A stretch of 64,000 nt of DNA, taken from positions 62,001 to 126,000 of the forward strand of contig CALQKH020000008.1 in the NCBI GenBank assembly GCA_943331105.2, written 5' to 3'. Shown piece by piece: positions 12,377 to 21,182 of the stretch. Under the pieces are notes generated by a model. The model saw nothing but the letters and a program-made list of their open reading frames with translations. It was not told the origin of the DNA and ran no database searches. The position numbers and the translations under genes are program-made. Every line of letters begins with the position of its first letter. Positions within the stretch are counted from its first letter, which is position 1. The stretch comes from Akkermansia muciniphila (lineage in GTDB: Bacteria; Pseudomonadota; Gammaproteobacteria; Burkholderiales; Burkholderiaceae_C).

Positions 12377-13416
12377 GGCGCCCTGACCTCCATCGCTATA
12401 GATTGAATGCGACCGACTGCATCACGCACTTCCATGTCATCTCGGCCAATGCGCCAGACCCGGTGCCCCTCTATGCTGAGCTGGCGACCCTCTTGGATGC
12501 GAAACCAATGTGTGGCGTTGGCCACCACGGCTTCAGCTTGCGCGCCTTGACGCCAAATACCAATCAGGCGCATGGGCAGCATGGGCAAACGCTCGGGTTC
12601 GTTCGAAAAAATCAGTGGTTTTGACAGCGGATCTGTAACAACTGCCGATTCGGACGGCACACCCACAACCACACCAGTCAGTGGCAGAACACCCGCTCGA
12701 GCCTCTTGGTTCAACTTTGGAGCCATTTGAATAGGCAGATCAAAAATCGATACGGCTTCTTTTTGAAGAAGGGCTTTGGGCCTATCGGATGATTCAACAG
12801 CAAAAAACACACCGTGCTCAGTGTCTGCAGACGCGCCAGGCTTGAACCAAAGGCGCCACACCACCTCGATGTCCACACCCTCCTTGTTGGCACCGGGTAC
12901 AACCCGTAAACGATCCATCGACCAGATGGGGCCCATGCTCAACAGCGACGCCCACACCCCTGTCCAATTTTCAAAACGGGCTTGAAGACGGAAAGACATG
13001 GCTTGACTGGACAAAGGAGCGAGCACAAGGTCATTGACGGGCTGAACGCCCATTAACCTGACCCCATGCTGGGCCAACTTGTTTTGCAAATGGGTCCAAA
13101 GCCGTTCTTGTTGGTCTGTTGTTGGTAAACGATGGATCTCATCCGACGCCACAGGACCTGCAATTTGAGGACGCGCGATAGGCGCTGCCATCAATTGGGA
13201 TTGCAATGCCTCAACCTCGCTTTTGAGCTGTGCACGTGCCAACCAAATTGGCGAGTGCCACCAAACGCCCAATGCCCATGCCAACAAACAAGCTGCTACC
13301 GCAAAGCCCCAACGACGCGCCCACCACCGAAACTGCGCCTGCACGCGAATACCCCAATCGGCCCCACCCACATCCCAAGCCGTCCACTTTTCACGCATCC
13401 AACTCAGATGGTTCAT
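12373..13416 (-). CDS. Fused PilO-PilP type IV pilus assembly protein
   Basis: This 347-residue protein occupies the place of both pilO and pilP. The N-terminal part has one membrane helix (about residues 35-55), then a helical stretch and an alpha/beta domain (QLQARFENWTGVWASLL) resembling PilO. The C-terminal 80 residues (MLPMRLIGIWRQGAQAEAVV through IEGHRVWRIGRDDMEVRD) resemble the PilP periplasmic domain that contacts PilQ. No lipobox separates the parts. ATGA overlaps tie it to pilN upstream and pilQ downstream. The family assignment relies on weak similarity and on the gene order. Confidence 0.7.
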   Translation of the reverse strand: MNHLSWMREKWTAWDVGGADWGIRVQAQFRWWARRWGFAVAACLLAWALGVWWHSPIWLARAQLKSEVEALQSQLMAAPIARPQIAGPVASDEIHRLPTTDQQERLWTHLQNKLAQHGVRLMGVQPVNDLVLAPLSSQAMSFRLQARFENWTGVWASLLSMGPIWSMDRLRVVPGANKEGVDIEVVWRLWFKPGASADTEHGVFFAVESSDRPKALLQKEAVSIFDLPIQMAPKLNQEARAGVLPLTGVVVGVPSESAVVTDPLSKPLIFSNEPERLPMLPMRLIGIWRQGAQAEAVVANATHWFRIQEGRQLSIEGHRVWRIGRDDMEVRDAVGRIQSIAMEVRAP

Positions 13417-14090
13417 GGCACAGCCCCTTTGGCCACGCTTTGAAGGTCCGTTGCCATCGGCTTGAAGCCAGGCCATGGACTGACCCAGACGAAATCCAGC
13501 CCCAAGGGTTCTGAGTGACCTTCAAAGTTTGGCCCTGTTCGGATGTTGACGCTGGTTTGTCGAACCCAATCGGTTGGCGTTGAACTCGGCGTTGCATTCG
13601 AGGCCGCTGCTGGTGCCTCTGATTCGGGCCGGTGCGCCTCCAGTTGGGCCATCAACCGATGCCGTGAAGATTTCAAAGCATCAAAGTCACGGCTCCAACC
13701 ACTAAGCTCCAGTTTTCCGGACCCCAGTTGCAAACGCGTCAGTCGCCACTTCGCGTCTTGAACCTCGCCCAGCAAGACTTGGTTCAACGCAATCCATGCA
13801 TGGTGCTGTTGTGAAATTTTCCGAAGCTGCTGTGATTGTTGGCGTTGGCGGTCTTGCTCAGCAACCCTTTGCTGCGCCAACTTCTGCTGCTGACTGGACG
13901 CCAGCCACTGGGCTTGCAACTGGGTCTGTTGCAAGCGCAAGCTGTGCACAGATTTCTCTAAGGCCAACAAGCTTATTCCGGCCAACAAGGTCCCCATGGC
14001 CAAACCGGCGAGCGTGGTGATGACCCGGTGTCGTCTTCGGCGCTGCTGATGTAACGCCGGGTAGTTCATCAGATTCCAGGACAAACTCAT
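13413..14090 (-). CDS. pilN: Type IV pilus assembly protein PilN
   Basis: This 225-residue bitopic inner-membrane protein has a short cytoplasmic N-terminus containing the PilM-binding type motif (SWNLMNYPALHQQRR). One transmembrane helix follows (about residues 25-47), then a Gln-rich coiled coil (about 50-95) and a periplasmic domain. This matches PilN architecture, and it lies between the pilM-like gene and the PilO-P fusion. The ATG at 14090 overlaps the pilM stop (ATGA); a GTG at 14096 is possible but less likely. The stretch of about 30 residues rich in Ala/Ser/Pro/Thr near 155-175 is probably a linker. Confidence 0.82.
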   Translation of the reverse strand: MSLSWNLMNYPALHQQRRRRHRVITTLAGLAMGTLLAGISLLALEKSVHSLRLQQTQLQAQWLASSQQQKLAQQRVAEQDRQRQQSQQLRKISQQHHAWIALNQVLLGEVQDAKWRLTRLQLGSGKLELSGWSRDFDALKSSRHRLMAQLEAHRPESEAPAAASNATPSSTPTDWVRQTSVNIRTGPNFEGHSEPLGLDFVWVSPWPGFKPMATDLQSVAKGAVP

Positions 14091-14890
14091 GTCCACGCTT
14101 TCAGTGCCAAACCAGCTGCCACCAAGCGAGGGCCAGCCGGACTTTGGAGCACCTCTTGAACAGACTGCTCCAAGGTCATAGGGCCGACCCGGGCAGTGGG
14201 CATTGCCTCGGTGTCTGTCAGCCGTGCAAGATCAAATTGCCAGTCCTGCACAGGACGCGTCAACAAAACAGTCAGGCCGCCACACAAACAAGAAGCGGCT
14301 CTTTGAGCTGCTTGCGCTACAGGCTCCACACTGGCCAACTGCCAACCTGAACGTTGAACGCATTGGTTGAAGCGTTCAATTGAAGCTTTATTGCATGCCA
14401 CCCATAGCAATTGGTCCAACACACCGTCAGACAACAAGTCCATTTGCCAATCAAAGCTGATTTCTTGTGGCTCAAGGTCCAATGTCCGCGCAGCCTCCAA
14501 CTGGACTTCGGCTTCACGGTCGGATGGACCGAGGCCCACTGGAATGGCCAAAACACCGCTCACCACTTGGTCCATGGGCAAACCCATATTGACACGATGG
14601 CGGCCCTGAAACGCACCGCGGGAGGCGCCACTTTGACGCAATCCATGGGATACGCCCAAGACACTTTGATCTTCCAAATCGCCTGCGAGGTACTGAACTG
14701 TGTGCACACCCATCCATGGCGAGGCCTCTTTGCCCAGGCCGAGCAAAAACCAGCCCTTCTGCGCCGGTGCCAAGCCCCAAGCTTGCTTGACGGCTCGCGT
14801 TCGCAGCCGTTGCGAAAGCCATGACGCAAACTGCATGCCTTGCCCCTTTAAGAAATCTTCAAAAGTCTGTCCGGACATGTTTTGTAACAT
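14087..14890 (-). CDS. pilM: PilM-like type IV pilus protein, short and divergent
   Basis: This protein sits in the pilM position, divergent from mrcA. From the ATG at 14890 it has 267 residues, against about 350 in ordinary PilM. The second half (FDWQMDLLSDGVLDQLLWVACNKASIERFNQCVQRSGW, read from about residue 158) matches the PilM block in which cytoplasmic actin-like PilM recognises self and PilN. The nucleotide-binding loops expected in the first half are not recognisable. An alternative ATG lies at 14878. It may be a degraded ATPase that only scaffolds PilN. Confidence 0.65.
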   Translation of the reverse strand: MLQNMSGQTFEDFLKGQGMQFASWLSQRLRTRAVKQAWGLAPAQKGWFLLGLGKEASPWMGVHTVQYLAGDLEDQSVLGVSHGLRQSGASRGAFQGRHRVNMGLPMDQVVSGVLAIPVGLGPSDREAEVQLEAARTLDLEPQEISFDWQMDLLSDGVLDQLLWVACNKASIERFNQCVQRSGWQLASVEPVAQAAQRAASCLCGGLTVLLTRPVQDWQFDLARLTDTEAMPTARVGPMTLEQSVQEVLQSPAGPRLVAAGLALKAWT

Positions 14891-14950
14891 GAATACGGTT
14901 TTTGTCCTTATTTTTTTAAAACCATATAGCTCATTTATTTGAACTAGCGG

Positions 14951-14979
14951 GCAATGTGAGGCGTGTACTTTTTTATAAT
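14951..14979 (+). promoter_or_regulatory. Candidate promoter of mrcA
   Basis: A perfect TATAAT (14974-14979) lies 45 bases before the mrcA ATG, in the AT-rich gap between the divergent pilM and mrcA genes. No good -35 hexamer is visible at the usual spacing (the bases there read GCAATG), so the call rests on the -10 box. Confidence 0.4.
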
Positions 14980-15023
14980 GTGAAGCCGCCTGTACTTTGC
15001 AGTCTGCCTCCAGCACACCACCT

Positions 15024-17414
15024 ATGCCCTCCAAAGACAAGCCAGCAACGCCCACAAACCAGCCCTCAGGCGCCAATGCATCCTCGGGCTGGATCGCATT
15101 GATTTTCAAGATGGTTTTATGGGCCGCCGGTCTGCTGGCAGCTGGTCTGGCGAGTCTGTTGATGGTGGTGGGCGTGGCCATGGTCATGGCCTATCCGAAC
15201 TTGCCCGATATCTCGGACTTGGCCGAGTACAAACCCAAACTGCCGCTCCGGGTGTTCACCGCCGATGGCCAGTTGATGGGCGAGTTTGGCGAGGAACGCC
15301 GCAACCTGACCCCCATCAAAGACATTCCCAAAGTCATGAAGGACGCTGTGCTGTCGATCGAAGACAACCGCTTTTACCAACATGGCGGCGTAGACTACTT
15401 GGGCATTTTGCGGGCAGGTATCGCCAACATGGGTCGGCTCAAAAGCCAAGGCGCTTCCACCATCACCATGCAGGTGGCGCGCAACGTTTACCTCTCTTCT
15501 GAGAAAACCTACACCCGCAAAATCTATGAGATTTTGTTGACCTACAAGCTAGAGCATTTGCTGACCAAGGATCAGATTCTGGAGATCTACATGAACCAGA
15601 TCTTCTTGGGCAACAGGTCTTATGGTTTTGCCTCGGCTTCAGAGGCTTACTTTGGCAAAGCGCTGAAGGACATCACCATCGCTGAAGCGGCCATGCTCGC
15701 AGGCTTGCCCAAAGCGCCCTCGGCCTTCAACCCCATCGTGAACCCCAAACGCGCCCGCTCACGCCAGCTTTACATCATCGAGCGCATGGAAGAAAACGGC
15801 TACATCACCTCCAAACAGGCCGTGCTGGCCAAAGCCGAACCCTTGCGCCTCAGGTCTGCAGCCGACAGAAAGAATTTACATGCTGAATTTGTGGCCGAAA
15901 CTGTGCGGCAAATGGTCTTTTCCCAATACGGCGAAGAGACTTACACACGGGGCATCAATGTGTACACCACGGTGCAATCGGCGGAGCAAATGGCCGCTTA
16001 CAGAGCCCTTCGGCAAGGTCTCATGGACTTTGAGCGCCGACAGGTTTACCGTGGTCCTGAAAAGTTCATCCAACTGCCCAACGATCCCAAACTGGCCGAA
16101 GACGCCATTGACGACGCACTCGAAGATCACCCAGACAATGGTGACGTGATGTCCGCTGTGGTGCTGCAAGCTTCGCCCAACAAAGTGGTGGTGGTCCGCC
16201 AAAACAGCGAGCAGATCACCATCACCGGCGCTGGCCTAATGCCTGCCCAATCTGGCTTGTCTGACAAAGCCCCATCGGCCAAGCAAATCCGTAAAGGCGC
16301 CGTGATTCGCATCGTGCAAACGGCCAATGGCAACTGGGAAATCACACAGCTGCCCGAAGTTGAAGGCGGTTTTGTCGCCATGACACCCCAGACCGGGGCC
16401 ATCCGGGCTTTGGTCGGCGGTTTTGACTTTGCCAAAAACAAGTTCAATCACGTCACCCAAGCTTGGCGCCAACCGGGCTCGAGCTTCAAGCCGTTTATTT
16501 ACTCCGCCTCGCTCGAAGCCGGTCTTCGTCCAGCCACACAAATCAACGACTCGCCCCTGTTCTTTGACGGTGGCGTGACCGGAGGCCAACCTTGGGAGCC
16601 CAAAAATTACGACGGCAAGTTCGATGGGCCCATGAGCATGCGGACTGGTTTGGCCAAATCCAAAAACATGGTGTCTATCCGCATTTTGCAAGCCGTAGGG
16701 CCTCGCGCAGCCCAAGAATGGGTCACGCGATTCGGTTTTGACGAAGACAAGCACCCACCCTACCTCACCATGGCCTTGGGAGCGGGCTCTGTCACTGTCA
16801 TGCAAATGGCCACAGGCTATTCCGTATTTGCCAACGGAGGCTACTTGGTACGGCCCCACCTGATCACCCGCATCACCGATTACAAAAATCGGGTTTTGGT
16901 GGAGAGCCCTCCCCAAGCACCCGCCGCAGACGCCCCACGTGCCATTCCCGAACGCAATGCTTTTGTAATGAACAGTTTGCTGCAAGAAGTCACACGTTCT
17001 GGCACTGCAGCGCGAGCGCAATCGTTGCTAAAAAGGCAAGATGTCTATGGCAAAACAGGCACCACCAACGACGCCATGGATGCCTGGTTCGCAGGCTATC
17101 ACCCCAACTTGGCGGCAGTGGTCTGGATCGGCTATGACACGCCTCGCAAACTGGGTGACCGCGAAACGGGCGGCGGCTTGAGTTTGCCGGTGTGGATCAA
17201 ATTCATGGAAACGGCTTTGCTAAGCCAACCATCGACCAGCCTACAAGCCCCAGAGGGCGTGGTTCAATCTGGCGGGGACTGGGCCTACACCGAATTCACT
17301 GGCGAGGCCGGTGTCAGCAGCTTGGGCATGGAGCCCGGAGGCGGGGGATCCAAGCCAGGCAGCATGCCGCCTGTCGACGAAAAAAGGCGGATTTTGGATC
17401 TGTTCCGCCAATGA
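15024..17414 (+). CDS. mrcA: Penicillin-binding protein 1A (bifunctional)
   Basis: This 796-residue class A PBP polymerises glycan and cross-links peptidoglycan in the periplasm. After a cytoplasmic Pro/Ser-rich tail and one transmembrane helix comes the glycosyltransferase domain, with EDNRFYQHGGVD, the GASTITMQVARN block and EIYMNQIFLGNRSYG. The transpeptidase domain has the catalytic Ser in PGSSFKPF, the SKN motif in AKSKNMVSI and KTGTT. The C-terminus is a Gly/Pro-rich tail. ATG 15024 is preferred; the frame extends to a TTG at 14997. Divergent from pilM, as in most beta- and gammaproteobacteria. Confidence 0.96.
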   Translation: MPSKDKPATPTNQPSGANASSGWIALIFKMVLWAAGLLAAGLASLLMVVGVAMVMAYPNLPDISDLAEYKPKLPLRVFTADGQLMGEFGEERRNLTPIKDIPKVMKDAVLSIEDNRFYQHGGVDYLGILRAGIANMGRLKSQGASTITMQVARNVYLSSEKTYTRKIYEILLTYKLEHLLTKDQILEIYMNQIFLGNRSYGFASASEAYFGKALKDITIAEAAMLAGLPKAPSAFNPIVNPKRARSRQLYIIERMEENGYITSKQAVLAKAEPLRLRSAADRKNLHAEFVAETVRQMVFSQYGEETYTRGINVYTTVQSAEQMAAYRALRQGLMDFERRQVYRGPEKFIQLPNDPKLAEDAIDDALEDHPDNGDVMSAVVLQASPNKVVVVRQNSEQITITGAGLMPAQSGLSDKAPSAKQIRKGAVIRIVQTANGNWEITQLPEVEGGFVAMTPQTGAIRALVGGFDFAKNKFNHVTQAWRQPGSSFKPFIYSASLEAGLRPATQINDSPLFFDGGVTGGQPWEPKNYDGKFDGPMSMRTGLAKSKNMVSIRILQAVGPRAAQEWVTRFGFDEDKHPPYLTMALGAGSVTVMQMATGYSVFANGGYLVRPHLITRITDYKNRVLVESPPQAPAADAPRAIPERNAFVMNSLLQEVTRSGTAARAQSLLKRQDVYGKTGTTNDAMDAWFAGYHPNLAAVVWIGYDTPRKLGDRETGGGLSLPVWIKFMETALLSQPSTSLQAPEGVVQSGGDWAYTEFTGEAGVSSLGMEPGGGGSKPGSMPPVDEKRRILDLFRQ

Positions 17415-17436
17415 CGGTACCCGAACTGCCCAGTGG

Positions 17437-17766
17437 TCAGGGCTTGAAAAGCAGCGGCTGTCCAGATTGCTCTGATGCATAACGCGACAAGCTTTGCCAA
17501 AACTCTCCTTGGCCCTTGGTGTCTTGCCAAGCCGCTCCGTCAAACTTGTAGTGAAAACCACCGCAACGTGCGGCCAGCCACACCTCATGCAAGGGCTTTT
17601 GCAAATTGACGATGATTTGACTGCGGTTGGCAAAGGTCAAGGTGACCATGCCCCCCACGCGCTGGTTGTCAATGTCCACATCGGCATCGTCGTTCAGCGC
17701 ATCGCAGCTGTTTTCTATCCCCGCCAACAGGCGTTCAGCTTGGTCCAAAAATTCAAGGTCGGTCAT
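17437..17766 (-). CDS. cyaY: Iron donor protein CyaY (frataxin)
   Basis: This 109-residue bacterial frataxin supplies iron to, or regulates, iron-sulfur cluster assembly. The acidic N-terminal helix ([30 protein letters not shown]) provides the metal-binding carboxylates. The beta-sheet follows with [17 protein letters not shown] and the conserved [17 protein letters not shown]. It is full length. It is divergent from lptM, with lysA beyond, the conserved cyaY-lptM-lysA neighbourhood. Confidence 0.94.
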   Translation of the reverse strand: MTDLEFLDQAERLLAGIENSCDALNDDADVDIDNQRVGGMVTLTFANRSQIIVNLQKPLHEVWLAARCGGFHYKFDGAAWQDTKGQGEFWQSLSRYASEQSGQPLLFKP

Positions 17767-17778
17767 TACAATCGATGC

Positions 17779-18072
17779 ATGTTGAAGGTAAAGAAGATTT
17801 TAGTCACCACGCTTGTCCTTGTTGGCAGTGCGGCCGTCTTGAGCGGCTGCGGTCAAAAGGGTCCTTTGCGCGCGCCTGATTCACCCGCCTCTGTCCATCG
17901 GGCCACTCTGCCCCAGTCGCTCAACCCTTGGCACGACCCATCCTCGGCGCAAACCCACCGCCGAGCACCCGAAACGTCCACCCCATCGGCTGGGTCGCGT
18001 GCGGCTACGCACGTTGCACCCGACACCCTCTTTTTGATCTCACCCTCGGCTTCTGATGCCGTCACACGATGA
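17779..18072 (+). CDS. lptM: LPS translocon maturation lipoprotein LptM (YifL-like)
   Basis: This 97-residue small lipoprotein has a basic N-terminus, hydrophobic helix and lipobox LSGC, so the mature N-terminus should be the lipidated cysteine. The following CGQKGPL is the signature of the LptM/YifL family, whose E. coli member assists LptD maturation. The rest is Pro/Ser/Ala-rich and disordered. The stop overlaps the lysA ATG (ATGA, 18069-18072). I chose ATG 17779 because it gives a proper signal peptide. Confidence 0.85.
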   Translation: MLKVKKILVTTLVLVGSAAVLSGCGQKGPLRAPDSPASVHRATLPQSLNPWHDPSSAQTHRRAPETSTPSAGSRAATHVAPDTLFLISPSASDAVTR

Positions 18073-19367
18073 ACGCCCCTGTCGCCCTCAAAACCTTGCC
18101 CGGACAACCGCACATCGCCTACCAAAACGATGGGCTGATGGTGGAAGGCGTGCGCTTGTCAGATTTGGCCAGTGAGTACGGCACGCCCTTGTTTGTGTAC
18201 TCCAAAGCCGCCATGTTGTCGGCTCTGGGTGCATACCAGCGCGGCTTTGCAGGGCGCAAAGCGCAAATTTGCTACGCCATGAAGGCCAACTCCAGCCTGG
18301 CGGTGCTGCAAGTTTTTGCCGATGCCGGCTGCGGCTTTGACATCGTCTCGGGCGGTGAATTGGCCCGCGTCCTGGCTGCAGGGGGCGATCCGGCCAAAGT
18401 GATTTTTTCTGGCGTTGGCAAAACCCGCGCCGAAATGAAACAAGCTTTGCAAATCGGCATTGGCTGCTTCAACGTCGAAAGCGAAGCGGAGCTGGATGTG
18501 CTGAGCCAAGTGGCCGTCAGTGCCGGCAAAAAAGCACCGGTCAGCTTGCGCGTCAACCCGAACGTTGACCCCAAAACGCACCCCTACATCTCTACTGGTC
18601 TCAAAGGCAACAAATTTGGCATAGCACACGAGGACACCCTGCGCGCCTACCGCCATGCCGCCAGCTTGCCGGGTCTTCATGTGGTAGGCATTGACTGCCA
18701 TATAGGCTCGCAAATCACCGAAACCACGCCATATCTGGACGCGATGGACCGCGTCCTTGACCTGGTGGCAGAAATCGAAGCCGCAGGCATTCCGATCCAC
18801 CACATCGATTTTGGTGGCGGCTTAGGGATCAACTACAACGGCGACACACCGCCCGAGGCCGATATGCTGTGGGCACAGCTCTTGGCCAAGCTCGATGCGC
18901 GCGGCTACGGCCAGCGCCAGCTGATGATCGAGCCCGGCCGCTCCTTGGTGGGCAACGCAGGTGTGTGCCTGACCGAGGTCATGTACCTCAAGCCTGGCGA
19001 GCAAAAGAACTTTTGCATCGTCGATGCCGCCATGAACGACCTGCCCCGCCCCGCCATGTACCAAGCGTTTCACCAAATCGTGCCGGTCACACCGCGATTG
19101 GGAGCTGATGCTGGGGACAGTGTGCTGTACGACGTGGTGGGCCCTGTGTGCGAAAGCGGCGATTGGATCGGACGTGACCGGCAACTGGTGGTGCAAGCCG
19201 GCGACACGCTGGCCGTGTTGTCGGCAGGCGCTTACTGCATGAGCATGGCCAGCAACTACAACACCCGGGGGCGTGCGGCCGAAATTTTGGTCGATGGCAC
19301 CCGCGCCCACCTCATTCGCCAGCGCGAGTCGGCATTTGACACCTTTGCGCTGGAGCAGTTGGTCTAA
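18069..19367 (+). CDS. lysA: Diaminopimelate decarboxylase
   Basis: This 432-residue PLP enzyme performs the last step of lysine synthesis, decarboxylating meso-diaminopimelate. The PLP lysine lies in CYAMKANSS near residue 77. Further family blocks are GFDIVSGGEL, the HIGSQI motif, the GGGLG phosphate-binding loop, EPGRSLVGNAG, and the C-terminal CESGDWIGRDR containing the active-site Cys. Length is normal. Its stop overlaps the end of the convergent msrQ gene by four bases. Confidence 0.97.
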   Translation: MNAPVALKTLPGQPHIAYQNDGLMVEGVRLSDLASEYGTPLFVYSKAAMLSALGAYQRGFAGRKAQICYAMKANSSLAVLQVFADAGCGFDIVSGGELARVLAAGGDPAKVIFSGVGKTRAEMKQALQIGIGCFNVESEAELDVLSQVAVSAGKKAPVSLRVNPNVDPKTHPYISTGLKGNKFGIAHEDTLRAYRHAASLPGLHVVGIDCHIGSQITETTPYLDAMDRVLDLVAEIEAAGIPIHHIDFGGGLGINYNGDTPPEADMLWAQLLAKLDARGYGQRQLMIEPGRSLVGNAGVCLTEVMYLKPGEQKNFCIVDAAMNDLPRPAMYQAFHQIVPVTPRLGADAGDSVLYDVVGPVCESGDWIGRDRQLVVQAGDTLAVLSAGAYCMSMASNYNTRGRAAEILVDGTRAHLIRQRESAFDTFALEQLV

Positions 19368-19984
19368 ACACCTTTTGTTGGCGGTCTTGGCTTCATCAGC
19401 AACCTGGACAGCCGCCAGCCCAGCAAACCCGCCAATAGAGCGGCATACAGCAGCACTTCATCAAAGTCCTGTTTGCCGGCACGCATCCACCAAAAGTGCA
19501 AAACCGCCAACACGGCGACCGCATAGACGCCCCGGTGCAACATCTGCCAACGCTTGCCACCCAGCCAGCGCATAGCGCTGTTAAATGAAGTCGCGGCCAG
19601 TGCCAACAAGATCACGAAGCCACTGAAGCCCAACCAAATAAAGGGGCGCTTGACGATGTCTTGTAAGGTGTCGGCCAACTCAAACCCCATGTCAAACCAG
19701 GCATAACTCAGCATGTGCAAGCTGGCGTAGAAAAACACCAGCAGGCCCAACAAGCGCCGAAACTTGGCCAATTCGGGCCAACCCGCCAAGATGCGCACGG
19801 GGGTCACAGCCAGCACGACACACAAGCCTCGGATGGTCCAGTCGCCCGTAGCCCGGATCAAGGCCTCTGCGGGGTTGGGGCCCAATTGGTCTTGCAGGGT
19901 CAGCAACACCAACCACGCCAAGGGCATCAAACCCATGAGCAACATCACCCACCAAGCAGCGGGGTGACGCAGCGCCGCTCTCAT
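19364..19984 (-). CDS. msrQ: MsrQ, heme-binding membrane subunit of MsrPQ
   Basis: This 206-residue protein has about six hydrophobic segments and belongs to the ferric-reductase-like family. It carries heme and passes electrons to periplasmic MsrP for repair of oxidised methionines. Histidines suited to heme ligation are seen in FYASLHMLSYA and MLHRGVYAVAVLAVLHF. It lies directly downstream of msrP, as in E. coli. It is convergent with and overlaps lysA by four bases. Confidence 0.93.
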   Translation of the reverse strand: MRAALRHPAAWWVMLLMGLMPLAWLVLLTLQDQLGPNPAEALIRATGDWTIRGLCVVLAVTPVRILAGWPELAKFRRLLGLLVFFYASLHMLSYAWFDMGFELADTLQDIVKRPFIWLGFSGFVILLALAATSFNSAMRWLGGKRWQMLHRGVYAVAVLAVLHFWWMRAGKQDFDEVLLYAALLAGLLGWRLSRLLMKPRPPTKGV

Positions 19985-20012
19985 GACCTCAAAACACGGG
20001 CTGTCACCGACA

Positions 20013-21008
20013 TCAGAAAAACTTTTTCAAGTCCATGCCAGCGTACAACTGACCCACTTGCGTTTCGTAACCATTGAACATCAGGGTCTTGCGTTTTTTG
20101 GCCAACAAGCCGTCTTCGCCAATGCGACGCTCGGTGGCTTGACTCCAACGCGGATGGTCGACGAGAGGGTTCACATTGGAGTAAAAACCGTACTCTTGAG
20201 GTGCCGATTTTTCCCATGAAATCACCGGTTGTTTTTCCGTGAAGCGGATCTTGACCAAACTTTTGCCACTCTTGAAGCCGTACTTCCATGGCACCACCAA
20301 ACGCAGGGGTGCGCCGTTTTGCTTAGGCATGACTTCGCCGTACATGCCAAACGCCAACATGGTCAACGGGTGCATGGCCTCGTCCATGCGCAGCCCCTCC
20401 AAATAAGGCCAATCCACCACGCCACCCCGCACTCCGGGCATGGTTTTCGGGTCGGCCAAAGTCACAAATTCCACGTACTTAGCGCCTGGCAGGGGCTCGA
20501 CACGGCGAATCAAATCGGCCAGCGAGTAGCCTATCCACGGGATCACCATCGACCATCCTTCGACACAACGCAGGCGGTAGATGCGCTCTTCCATGGCACC
20601 CCACTTCATCAAGTCCTCCAGATCCACTCGGCCTGGCTTCTTGACCAAACCCTCAATCTCCACGCTCCAGGGGTCGGTTTTGAGCGTGTGCGCCCGTTTG
20701 GCCGGATCGGCTTTGTCGGTGCCAAACTCGTAAAAATTGTTGTAGGTCGTCGCATCCTTGTAGGGCGTCAATTTATCCATGACCACCCCACCTGCCAGCT
20801 TGGTGGGCACAGAAGCCATGGGTGGCAATTGCCCCGGCCTGACCATCTGGGCCCGTGCATCGCGCACGCCCCATGCGGCCAAGGCCAAACCTGCCGAGCC
20901 CGTGGCAGCCTGACGAATCAGCGCCCTGCGTTGCAGGTACACCGCTTCTGGCGTGATTTCACTGTTGACAGGGTGCTGAAAACCAGAGCGGGAAGATAAG
21001 AAAATCAT
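20013..21008 (-). CDS. msrP: Protein-methionine-sulfoxide reductase catalytic subunit MsrP
   Basis: This 331-residue periplasmic molybdopterin enzyme reduces methionine sulfoxide in oxidised envelope proteins. The N-terminus has a twin-arginine export signal ([23 protein letters not shown], about residues 21-44), as expected for a cofactor-loaded protein. The molybdopterin domain contains [15 protein letters not shown], whose cysteine is the Mo ligand, and the C-terminal [20 protein letters not shown] 21008 follows AAAGGTT. It is upstream of msrQ with a 28-base gap. Confidence 0.94.
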   Translation of the reverse strand: MIFLSSRSGFQHPVNSEITPEAVYLQRRALIRQAATGSAGLALAAWGVRDARAQMVRPGQLPPMASVPTKLAGGVVMDKLTPYKDATTYNNFYEFGTDKADPAKRAHTLKTDPWSVEIEGLVKKPGRVDLEDLMKWGAMEERIYRLRCVEGWSMVIPWIGYSLADLIRRVEPLPGAKYVEFVTLADPKTMPGVRGGVVDWPYLEGLRMDEAMHPLTMLAFGMYGEVMPKQNGAPLRLVVPWKYGFKSGKSLVKIRFTEKQPVISWEKSAPQEYGFYSNVNPLVDHPRWSQATERRIGEDGLLAKKRKTLMFNGYETQVGQLYAGMDLKKFF

Positions 21009-21182
21009 GGTTGAACCTTTGAAGTCACGAAGCAATTGTGAACTTTTCGGCCGTCAGCTGCAGAAACCAGTCATTTCAAAGATCATTGGATCTGCCCTTC
21101 GTGGCTCAGGACAAATACGCGCAGATTTGAACCAACGGGGCTTCGCTTGATGCTATTGGCTCTGCGAATGCCCCATGGTCAA

